A DNA stretch of 64,000 bases from Mortierella alpina. Lineage: Eukaryota > Mortierellomycota > Mortierellomycetes > Mortierellales > Mortierellaceae. Both the position numbers and the translations under genes were made by a program. Of this stretch, positions 43,991-53,099 are shown piece after piece. Position 1 is the stretch's first letter. Each line of letters starts with the position of its first letter. The notes beneath the pieces were generated by a model. The model was not told the DNA's origin. It made no database searches and was given only the letters and a program-made list of their open reading frames with translations. Location of the stretch: assembly GCA_029449245.1 (NCBI GenBank), contig JANATF010000006.1, forward strand, positions 1,612,001-1,676,000, written 5' to 3'.

Positions 43991-44239
43991 CCACCATGCA
44001 AGCTCTTGCCAAGACTCTTGAACACTTAACTTCTCAAGCTGCAATAAAAAAAAAAAGGAAACGTTTTATGACGCCACCGGCGATGGGAAAGTGCTTGACA
44101 TAAAGGCGGCCTTTGTAAAGAAAAAAAGTGCTTGCAGTCGTTCCTTTGTCGCATGCAGCAGGTTTTCTGTAGTACATGAAAAAAGTACGCTCATGGCAAC
44201 AACGATGTTCCACCATTCTTCCTGGTCATGGTCCGACTC
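43991..44239. other. 3' region of the patatin gene
   Basis: Short spacer with A-rich tract; no gene is seen. Confidence 0.45.
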
Positions 44240-44500
44240 CTACATATTTCCACGGTTTGATACAAAAGCCACGGAAAAGCAAATTTGACGCGTATCAAAA
44301 AGATCGGTACAAGATACTATCGTTGGTTCTTCTGCTGTGGAGCTCCAAGCCTTCTCAATAATCTTCAAAATCCACACGACCTCAGCCTGTACTTTCACCG
44401 ACAGTGTGCTGTGCATTGAGTTGGTGTTCTTAAGGCCTCCGCACACGCGGTTCTCTAGCCCTTGCTCAAGGACTACATTCCGGCGGATACCAATATTTCT
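44240..44500 (-). pseudogene. C-terminal fragment of an E-type F-box/LRR gene (with D)
   Basis: The minus-strand frame reads RRNVVLEQGLENRVCGGLKN, MHSTLSVKVQAEVVWILK and CTDLFDTRQICFSV. It aligns with the last ~75 residues of copy E (LEDGLGNLRAWKRLKR ... ADLFETRQIRF). No start, F-box or leucine-rich repeats are present. It is the best preserved of the three fragments. Confidence 0.75.
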
Positions 44501-44803
44501 GTTTAGAGTGTAGCATGCCGCGAGCTGTGATTATATAAAACTACGTGGTTATGAGAAAGCTACGGCGTATGTAATAGCGGAAGAGAAGGATGGTGGTTAA
44601 AGGAAATGAAAACGAGAACGCACATGGATCTAAAATGATGGCGTTGGTGGTATAAGCGCATCTAAGGCGTGAGCTCTGGTACTGTATTCTGTTTTTTTAT
44701 TCGATATATTTGGGTACTGCCTATGACATTGTGGTTGTTCTCCTGTTACAGTTTTTTCTTTGTTGCTGTTGTTCGATTGCATGGTCGCGCTCTTTCTCTA
44801 TCA
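44501..44803. other. Duplicated spacer downstream of copy D
   Basis: Non-coding. It is nearly identical in blocks to 39070-39375 (next to copy C). Confidence 0.7.
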
Positions 44804-46174
44804 CTATCTACGATTTTGTAGAGGGAGTACAAACTGCTCCTGGATCCTCGGCCAGTGCTTTGTGATCCACAATAACTCTTCCTTTCTAGAGGGTTGGGTG
44901 AAATCGTCCAGGGTATTAAGAAACGTCAGGTTCTTCAAGGCACTCAGTCTTTCGAGACCCTTACCCATGCGCAATCGCAGCCCAAACGTCCCAGGTCCAT
45001 TATCACAGCGCTCGTACATGATCAGTTGCTCTAATCGCGTCAATTGAGCCAACTTTTCACAAACCCCGTCCTGCAAGTGCATCTCGTGGCTTTCATAGAC
45101 GAAGCTCAGGCACAAGACTTTGAGCGAGGGTGCACAGATCCATTGTCTCTGATTGTCTCTGGTCGCTTCGTGTGCTGTCATGGTTCTTGCGATCAGGGTG
45201 TGGAGCAAAGGGCAGCTGGATAGGACAAGCTGGATCGTGACGCTGGTCGTGAAGGGGCTGTGAGCCTCGAATCGAGTCAGATTGGCAGCCAGGTTACTTA
45301 TGGCACCAAGCGACAGTATTCCAATTTGGTTATCAACGGTGATACTCAACGATCGGACGCCTGGCATATTGTTCATAGCCAACGCGATCCCGTAATCGTC
45401 CATCTCACCAACGATATGGAGTTCCTCGATTTCCCGGGCTGGCAGGGGATACCAAGCTTGAAGAAATTTGTCAAAGTCGCTATGGAAGATATGTTGTTCG
45501 CTGCCCTTAGGGAGAGCCCAATGGAAGGCCTTAAGACTGGGACAGGCCAGAAGCAGTTGGTATTGGTCTTCCATCGGGAACCCGCCATCATTGTAATGGA
45601 GATAAAGCTTCGTGAGACGAGTACAAAGCATGCCCTTCATATTCGCACGCACGGCACCCAGGTCCAAAAAGTGGACTTCGATTAGTGACAGCACTTCGAG
45701 ATTCGGGAAGGTCTTCCAGAGGAACAAGGCGCCTTCTCGGTCAAGAAATGTATACGTGAGCACCAGAGATCGAAGGCTCGGGAAGAAGAAAATAGGTTTG
45801 AGGAACCAATTGATCTTGTTCGGTTGAATAGAGTCCAGTCCCAGATGCTCCAACATAACTAGGATTGGGAACATGTGTGAAGGTGCAAACTCTTGGAGGC
45901 TCGCTCCAAGCGGAGTCTCGCGTGGCTCGATGACGGTGAGGGATTTGATGACTAGGTACATGGCTGGATTGTACACGAGGGCATCATTTACTGTGAGAGT
46001 TACGACTAAATCCTTGCGTCTCTGCAAGGCATCTACTGTTGGTGAGTGCTGCTGGTAAAGGTTGGCTGGGGGTGCACAGTGCCATTCACTTGCTATGGGA
46101 ACACCCTTATTGGGGGATCTAGCCAAGTTCTTATTGATGAGTTCCACCATCTCAGGAAAGATTTTTCTGTCCAT
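44804..46174 (-). CDS. F-box/LRR-type protein (copy D)
   Basis: Intronless, 456 residues from the ATG at 46174 (MDRKIFPEMVELINKNL); a further in-frame ATG at 46315 lies next to the TATA-like element and is probably upstream of transcription start. The N-terminus resembles a degenerate F-box (IFPEMVELI). The body carries leucine-rich repeats, for example LVMLEHLGLDSIQPNKINWFL, FFPSLRSLVLTYTFLDREGA, FPNLEVLSLIEVHFLDLGA, CTRLTKLYLHYND and LTRLEQLIMYERCD. It is the intact relative of copies B and C. Expected role is substrate recognition in an SCF ubiquitin ligase, although the weak F-box leaves open a non-SCF leucine-rich-repeat role. It lies in tandem 377 bp downstream of copy E. Confidence 0.75.
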   Translation of the reverse strand: MDRKIFPEMVELINKNLARSPNKGVPIASEWHCAPPANLYQQHSPTVDALQRRKDLVVTLTVNDALVYNPAMYLVIKSLTVIEPRETPLGASLQEFAPSHMFPILVMLEHLGLDSIQPNKINWFLKPIFFFPSLRSLVLTYTFLDREGALFLWKTFPNLEVLSLIEVHFLDLGAVRANMKGMLCTRLTKLYLHYNDGGFPMEDQYQLLLACPSLKAFHWALPKGSEQHIFHSDFDKFLQAWYPLPAREIEELHIVGEMDDYGIALAMNNMPGVRSLSITVDNQIGILSLGAISNLAANLTRFEAHSPFTTSVTIQLVLSSCPLLHTLIARTMTAHEATRDNQRQWICAPSLKVLCLSFVYESHEMHLQDGVCEKLAQLTRLEQLIMYERCDNGPGTFGLRLRMGKGLERLSALKNLTFLNTLDDFTQPSRKEELLWITKHWPRIQEQFVLPLQNRR

Positions 46175-46302
46175 GTTGGGAAAAGGAGGTTTGGCAGTGA
46201 AGAAAATGGTCTTTTGAAGAGTTGTGATGATGGAGAGAGGTAATGGTGGCGGTAATGGAGAGCGACGGCGATAGAGAGCGGGAGAGAGAGAGAAGGCACT
46301 GA

Positions 46303-46310
46303 TATTTATA
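46303..46310 (-). promoter_or_regulatory. TATA-like element of copy D
   Basis: Reads TATAAATA on the minus strand, 129 bp upstream of the ATG at 46174. It supports this ATG over the one at 46315, which would fall upstream of the expected transcription start. Confidence 0.5.
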
Positions 46311-46551
46311 CGCAAGACCTAGACCACAGCAGCATCATCACGAAAGCCATGCACAGACCATTCGAGCCTTTGACGCGAGATTCCACGTGCATCATTTGGG
46401 CTACCACAAATGCCTCCAGAGAAAAAAAAAGTAGACGATCGTTCCTTTGTCACACACAAATACTTTTCTGCAACCCATGAAAGATGCAACACTCACAGCA
46501 ACAATCCTTTATTTTCCGTCTATAATACTACAAACGTCCACTTCTTTTGAT

Positions 46552-48015
46552 TCAACCCACGACAAAGCGAATTTGACGCGTTTCAAAAAGATCAGCACTC
46601 GAAGCATCATCATCTGTCCTTCCTGAAAAGAGCTCTAGGTCATCCCATTGGTCCACCATCCACGCAATCTCAGATTGCTCTACCACCAACGACATATCGT
46701 TCAAAACGTGGATCCTTTTGAGGCGCTTCCACGCCCTCAGATTTCCAAGCCCATCCTCAAGCCGTAGCTTTAAGCCGCTCTCTCCCCAGAACAACGAATG
46801 ATGTTGACTCATCACAAAATCTTCGATCCTGGTTAGGCTGGCAAGTCTCCCAAAGACCTTGGGCTGAAGATGCATCTCATTCCTAAGAAAGACAAACCCC
46901 AGCGACAGATATCTCAGTGAAGATCCACAGACCCAGTCCTTCCCGTCCTGAGCAGCATCCTTGGCCAACATCCGATCGACCTTGAGTGTCCGCAGTTCAG
47001 AGCATGAGCAGAGAATGGTCTGCACCATCGCACTCGTCATGTACTGACAGTGCTGAATGTCCAGCTCCTGCACTGTTGACATGTGCGGCTGAAGAGCTGG
47101 GAGTGAAATGACACCAAAGCTATTCGAATGCATTTTCAGCGACCGGACGTGTCTCATTGCATTTAATATCTGGGCGATCAGTGAATCGAACGCGTCCCCG
47201 ATCGCGTGAAAGTCTCGAAGCTGACGCAAGTGTCCCTCGGTCATGGAATGGGCAAGATGACAGAGAGAGCCCAAGAACTTGTTCTCTTCATGGGACAAGG
47301 TACACCATTGCAGTGTCCTTAGTTCGGGACAGGACAGAATCAATTGCACTTGATACAACGGCGGGAGCTCCATACTGCTGAGCTGAAGATGAAGTGTTGA
47401 CAGTCGCGAAAAAGTCGAGGTTTCCACATACTTATCAATGGCATTCAGGTCTAGGAAGAGTACCTCTGTTAGAACAAGACTTTCGAGTTGCGGAAACACC
47501 CTCCAGAGACTCTGGGCACTCTCCCCGCCGAGAGTCGTTCCTGAAAGTTCCAATGAACTCAGGTTTGGAAACCCAACTGCTGATTGGAGGAAGCTGTCGA
47601 TCTTGTGCGGCTGGATATTGTCGAGCTCAAGACTTCTTAACGATTGTGGGGTTTCAAATGCGCGTGTGGAGACTGAAGCCTCGGACGCTGCGTTTCTGTA
47701 AGGGGGAGGCCGGAACTCGACAGCGAGAGACCTGAGGTTTTTGAGTACGACTGGCTCTGTTGAAGAGATATATTGGTTGGCGAAGCTGTCCTTCACAGTC
47801 AGCGTTCGAATGAGATTTTGGTGTCGGTGAAGAGTCTCCAATGCTGGGTTATCTTGCGGATCGTCGTCTTGGTGTTCGTCAGTGGACCAAATTGAGAAAG
47901 GGCGCCAAGCACTGCAACTCGAGAGGTGCTTTGCAGTGTCTTTGCCCTCCATGAGCTCCGAGACGAGCTCTAGGATCTCTACTGGAAGAGAGTAGGTAGA
48001 GTTTTGATGGCTCAT
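46552..48015 (-). CDS. F-box/LRR-type protein (copy E)
   Basis: Intronless, 487 residues starting MSHQNSTYSLPVEILELVSEL; the in-frame ATG at 48051 would add 12 residues. SLPVEILELVSELMEG resembles an F-box start but its second half is replaced by a His/Asp-rich stretch. Repeats follow, including LDNIQPHKIDSFLQS, FPNLSSLELSGTTL, FPQLESLVLTEVLFLDL and CSCSELRTLKVDRM, ending ADLFETRQIRFVVG. The same C-terminal sequence survives as fragments beside copies B, C and D, so E is the parent type of those fragments. Probable substrate receptor, substrate unknown. Confidence 0.75.
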   Translation of the reverse strand: MSHQNSTYSLPVEILELVSELMEGKDTAKHLSSCSAWRPFSIWSTDEHQDDDPQDNPALETLHRHQNLIRTLTVKDSFANQYISSTEPVVLKNLRSLAVEFRPPPYRNAASEASVSTRAFETPQSLRSLELDNIQPHKIDSFLQSAVGFPNLSSLELSGTTLGGESAQSLWRVFPQLESLVLTEVLFLDLNAIDKYVETSTFSRLSTLHLQLSSMELPPLYQVQLILSCPELRTLQWCTLSHEENKFLGSLCHLAHSMTEGHLRQLRDFHAIGDAFDSLIAQILNAMRHVRSLKMHSNSFGVISLPALQPHMSTVQELDIQHCQYMTSAMVQTILCSCSELRTLKVDRMLAKDAAQDGKDWVCGSSLRYLSLGFVFLRNEMHLQPKVFGRLASLTRIEDFVMSQHHSLFWGESGLKLRLEDGLGNLRAWKRLKRIHVLNDMSLVVEQSEIAWMVDQWDDLELFSGRTDDDASSADLFETRQIRFVVG

Positions 48016-48953
48016 GGTATGATTAGGGTGTAAGGCTGATTTGATGCACAACTAGTATGAGAAGGGAGAATATGACCCGAACACGAATTAAAGGCATCTG
48101 AAAACACTGACCACAAAGGAAAAAGTGGTGAAAGATACTCTTTTTAAAAGGAGCCATTTTTAAGTCAAAGAAGTCGAGCAAATCTTTCATCAGCTCAAGT
48201 GGTTACATCTGGTGCTTGAAAAAATATGTGTGGAGAAAGGGGATGTATATGCTACTGAGATTCTGCCAAATGCTATTGTCGCCGTGTTCTCTGGCAGTTC
48301 GCTTGCTAACGCTAGTAGCAGCATTCATAACAGCGACAGTCTGTTGTTCTTTTCGCTACCGGGAGAAAAGGGCGGAAAGGGGAGCGACTCTGGGTGCCAC
48401 TATCGATATTACGGAGTGGAGGCCAGGAAGTTTGGCTCTGGTACGCATGTTCTTGAATTGAAGGCCTTAAGTGGCCCTATTTCCCGCAAACATCACAAAA
48501 TGGGACCCCTGTCCAACAGACCACGCATTCGGGCTTGTGAGTTTCAACTTTTCTTTTTTTTTTTTACTTTCTCGTTTCTCTTGAGATTCCTGTTGTTGGA
48601 AGACAGACTATGAGGCGATGGAGAATGGAAAAGCGAAAGCGATATATTTATACATCAGGGGAAAAAACGCGTTGAGCAATGGAGCAACACGAAGACAAGA
48701 GAAATTTCTGTCTTCAAGACCTTTCCATGCCAGATGCCAGCGCCTGACATTTTTCCCGCTCCTCAAAGGCTGACCTGGCCTGCAAGGTAGATGGAGATAC
48801 ACATATCAAACCAGACAGCAAGGGCGATTCTTCTAAAATGATTTACTTGCAGTCAGCAAAAAAAGGAGTAACTATCTACAATGTCTGTAACATGTGTGGG
48901 GTGTGTGGGTGGGATTGTGTTTGGATAGGTGTAAAATGTCGCTACGCTTCCTT
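48016..48953. other. Spacer between F-box copy E and the thiolase gene
   Basis: About 0.9 kb without a supported gene. The open frame at 48212-48613 (plus) has no recognisable features. The right end should include the thiolase polyadenylation region. Confidence 0.45.
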
Positions 48954-50396
48954 TTAGCATCTCTCCAAGATAACGGCAATACCCTGTCCACCACCAATGC
49001 AAGCAGATCCGATGGCATACTTGCCCTGAGTGCGCTGGAGCTCATGGGTCAAGTGGGCAAGAATTCTGGAACCCGAGGCACCGAGAGGATGACCGAGGGC
49101 AATAGCACCTCCGTTCAAGTTGGTCTTGTTGCGGTCCAAGCCCAAGACCTTCTCAACAGCCAAATACTGGGCAGCAAAGGCTTCGTTGACCTCAATCAGA
49201 TCCATGTCCTTCAGGGTCAATCCGGCCTTCTTGAGGGCTCCCTGGATGGCGGTGACGGGGCCGATACCCATGATCGAGGGCTCGACAGCGGTGACGTGCC
49301 AGCTGACGACCTTGGCCAAGGGCTTCAATCCATGCTCCTTGATAGCCTGGTCCGAGGCAACAATGATGGCACCAGCACCATCGCTGATACCGGAGGCATT
49401 TCCTGCAGTGACAGCACCGTCCTTCTTGAAGACCGAAGGCAGCTTGGCGAGGGTCTCAATGGTGGTCTGGGGACGAGGGTGCTCGTCGTGGCTGAGGGTC
49501 TCCATGGTCTTCTTCACCTTGTACTCGACAGGTGTGATCTCGGCATTGAAGCGACCGGCCTTGTTGGCTATTTGAAAAGGAGGTGGGTGCCGTTAGATGC
49601 CTGTGAGCTGAGAGCATGGAGACCCAGTGCAAAGACCATAAAAAGTGAATGCTTACCAGCGGCCCAACGCTGCTGAGACATAAGTGCGTATTCGTCGCAC
49701 TCCTGACGCGAGATCTTGTGCTCCTGGCTGAGGTTCTCGGCAGTGATACCCATAGGGGTCTCCTTGGGGAAGCGATCGACCAAAGCAGCGGCCAGAGTAT
49801 CCTCGAGCTTCAAGTCGACACCGAAGCGGGTGCCTCCGAAGCGAATGTTTCTCAAGGCATAGGGAGCCAAGGACATGGACTCAGCACCACCGGTGAGGAC
49901 AATGTTGGCGTCACCGACGATGATCTCGTGGGCGGCGTTGATGACGGACTGGAAACCGGATCCGCAGAGACGGTTGACGGTCAAGGCGGGGACGGTGATG
50001 TCCAATCCTGAGCGCAGTCCAACGTGGCGAGCAAGGTAAGGGCCAGCAGCGTCGGTGTGGGCGACGTTTCCGACAATGACCGAGTCGATAGGGACCTGCT
50101 TGCCAACGTCGGCCAGAGCGGCCTTGGAGGCGAAGGCACCGAGCTCAGAGGCGGTATAGTCCTTGAGCTTTCCGCCTGGTTGAAGTTGTATTTTATGAAG
50201 TGGTGTTGGTGGTTGTTTGGTGGTTGTGAATGAGTGAATTCAGCATTGGTTAGTCATCAAGCGCAGACTTGCCAGTTGATCATTCGAGTGCCAAATATAT
50301 GCGTCTGTCAGGGGACAAGTGTGCCATTTAGACCTGTGGATTACCGAAGGCGCCGAAGGGGGTGCGCTTGGCAGCGACGATGAAGACGTTGGCCAT
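48954..50396 (-). CDS. 3-ketoacyl-CoA thiolase, ACAA2 (mitochondrial) type
   Basis: Three exons: 50345-50396, 49657-50175 and 48954-49567, giving 394 residues (human ACAA2 397). MANVFIVAAKRTPFGAFGG, YLARHVGLRSG, the nucleophile loop NRLCGSGFQSV (Cys at about residue 92), ENLSQEHKISRQECDEYAL, GNASGISDGAGAIIVAS, VNEAFAAQYLAVEK, the catalytic His in GHPLGASGSR and the second Cys in ACIGGGQGIAV are all present. It cleaves 3-ketoacyl-CoA with CoA in fatty-acid beta-oxidation. The sequence follows ACAA2 closely rather than the peroxisomal Pot1/ACAA1 type; there is no C-terminal SKL-like signal, and the uncleaved N-terminus matches mitochondrial ACAA2. Acetoacetyl-CoA thiolase activity is an alternative. 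It diverges from the taspase gene by 318 bp. Confidence 0.93.
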
Positions 50397-50714
50397 GATG
50401 AGAATGTAGGGTGGAGTGGAGAAGTGAGGAGGAGAGTGAGAGACAGAAGAGGAAGAAGAGGAGGCCGCGAGAAAAAGGAACACAAACAAAAAGGCAATGC
50501 CCATCCACGCTCATCCACCCCCGGGGTCCACGCTGACTCGTCTCCACGCGCACACTCTGCGAATAGGAACAGGAAGCGGCAGATCGCCCGCGGGTGCACA
50601 CGTGAAAATCACTTTACCGGACAGCTCCCACACACACACTGCTCTTGCACACCGTCCGCACTCACACCCGTTGCCTCCACGGATACACAAACGCTCTTTT
50701 AAGGAATCAATGCC
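50397..50714. promoter_or_regulatory. Shared divergent promoter of thiolase and taspase genes
   Basis: The 318-bp stretch between the two ATGs has CT/GA-rich tracts and CACACA runs near the taspase side and no clear TATA box. Confidence 0.5.
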
Positions 50715-52642
50715 ATGGCGTCTTCCTTGGACAAAGATCACAATGCTGGATTCGTCGCCGTGCATGTCGGCGCTGGTAATCAACAATGTTGCTCGCACCT
50801 GCGTACATTCGAATCCAGGCCGTGTCACTTATACGTGGGAGAATTTCCTTTATTACCCTTCTAGGCCTGCACGCGGCAAGGAACAAGACGCGTTACCTGG
50901 ATGCCTGCAGAAAGTAAGCCCTTCCTCAAGTGCTGTCACCTGGATAAAAAAACCCCCCTGTATTCCTCCCTCACCTTTTGTTTTCTCAATTGGCTAGAGC
51001 ATGCCAGGCTGGCACCTTCCTGCTCAGGACAGATCCCACGGCGACCTGCGCAGCCGTCGTGGAGCACATGATCAGGATCCTTGAGGACGATCCCGTCACC
51101 AATGCAGGCATAGGATCTAACCTCAACCTGGACGGTCAAGTTGAATGCGATGCTTCTATCATGGACGGAACCACACTGGGCTTTGGGTCGGTCGGCGCTG
51201 TCTCCGGTAAAGCGAAAATCATTTCTGTTACGAGAGAGGGAAACTATAACCTTTGGTTATCAAAATTTGACATTTTCATTGTTTCTTTTTCACGAAACGC
51301 GGACAGAATTCAAGAATCCAATATCTGTTGCTGCAAAGATCCTAGAAGAATCCGACAAGGGCCTACTATCTCTAGGAAGGATACCACCCACTATGCTTGT
51401 CGGCTCAGGTGCTGGAAAATGGGTTGACACCATGGATTTCACCCTCGATCGGGTCCAATCGAACCCATACATCCCGCCGACGACGTCGAGGGACTTTGTT
51501 GAGGATTTCTCATCAAGCGACATGGGAGCCTCTATCAATGGATCACTCGTTACTCGCGAATCCCTGCAATACCACCTTCGCTTCCAGGAAATGTTACGGA
51601 ACGCATCTACCAAAGAAGTACCGTCCAAACGTGAAGCAGAAGAAGAAGAGCCATCTTGTCAGCAGCAGACAAAACATTCATCTACCAAGAAGCCAACCAT
51701 TGGCACCATCGAAGATGAACTGCTTCAAGATACTGTGGGTGCCATATGCGTGGATCGATTCGGTCATGTTGCTTCTGGTGTCAGCAGCGGAGGTATTGCC
51801 ATGAAGTTCCCAGGTCGTGTCAGTGAGGTATGAGTGGAGGGAAAGACAACTGCTTTCGGAGGGGGGGTTTTTTGAACAACATAGGGTTGAGCAACCAGAT
51901 GAGTGAGGCGCTCCTCACCCTCGACTTGAGGTTAAGAAACAATCTCTCTTTTTTTTCGTTTCCTAGGCGGCAATATTTGGCGCTGGGTGCTGGGCACAGG
52001 ATGCGTCGGAAACGAGTGCAGGATTTGCATGCAGCATGACGGGCGCAGGAGAACAGATTTGCAAGACACTTCTTGCCAAATCATGTATGGAAACGATGAT
52101 CTTTGAGCACGACGACACCTCCAGTGCAGCCAATACGGTGCTAGATAATTTCATGAACAACCCACTGTTGCGTAGTTATGGCGAAAAGCATGCAGGCTTC
52201 ATTGCCGTGAAGGTGGACCCATTGGGAAGTGACCAAAACGATATCGAATCAACGGCCAGCAGTGGGGGATGTGGAGCGCATCCCGCTGCTACTACAACCG
52301 CAGTTCGAGGAGATTTTGTGATTGCGCATACGACAAGGACAATGGTAAAAAAAAGACCACTTCTGTGCTCTAGTTATGCGTTTTTTGACCTCGAAAAAAA
52401 AGAAAGAAAGGACCACTAACAAGTCTTAATAACTACACCCTTGCCTCCTTTTTGTAGGGCGTCGCATACATGTCCACACGAGACGAAAGGCCAAAGGTAA
52501 AAGTCAAGTGTATTATGTGCGAGACATAGGGTGACAGCAAACTCACTTGGTTCCTTTGTTATCTATTACACAGGCAATGATGTCACTTCGGAAGCCAGGA
52601 TTGAGCAAAACAGTCTTTATTGCCGCTATGCGTGGGCAGTAG
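50715..52642 (+). CDS. TASP1: Taspase-1 (threonine aspartase)
   Basis: Seven exons: 50715-50775, 50865-50913, 50998-51206, 51307-51827, 51967-52344, 52458-52496 and 52574-52642, giving 441 residues. Motif order follows human taspase-1: [56 protein letters not shown], then the autocleavage site [13 protein letters not shown], where the Thr becomes the N-terminal nucleophile of the beta subunit. [25 protein letters not shown] and SMTGAGEQI follow. The enzyme is a type 2 asparaginase-fold protease that cleaves after Asp in nuclear proteins such as human MLL and TFIIA. It has no counterpart in budding yeast. A Glu/Gln/Lys-rich insertion precedes the cleavage site. The last two exons (13 and 22 codons) follow normal GT-AG borders. 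Confidence 0.92.
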
Positions 52643-53099
52643 CGTTCAAGATGGGGTATTGGACATTGTTATGAGTAATGTCGATCTAGGTTTAAGAGCA
52701 GCTCTAATACATTGTTGGAAACCCCAAGAAAGTGGAGAGAGCATTTGCATTTGACCCGCTTGTGAAACACAGAGGCGGAGCACTCACCCCAAGGAAGTCC
52801 AGCATGAAGCAGTGTGAAGAAGATTCTCACAAGCAGGCTGTAAAGCCTGGTCGGCCCAAAATGCATTGGAGGCAACAAAACTAGTTTCGGAGAAGATATA
52901 TTGGACAGCGGGTCCTCTCGACAAAATACAAATGTCAACCACTCCTACAAGTAAAGGACGAAAAGTACTAGAGCAACAAAGAGAAGAAATAAAATACAGT
53001 GGCCCATCGCTTCGCCATGGAAAGAAAAGAGAAGAAAAAAACAAAGAGATTGAAAATAAAAGAGGTATGGAAGGGCAAGAACACCCACAAAACAAAATT
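52643..53099. other. Convergent 3' region of taspase and PQ-loop genes
   Basis: A-rich spacer between two convergent stops; no gene seen. Confidence 0.5.

Noticed and set aside
48894-50011. Plus-strand frames opposite the thiolase exons
   Set aside because: Reverse readings of well-conserved coding exons with high GC third positions; no own features.
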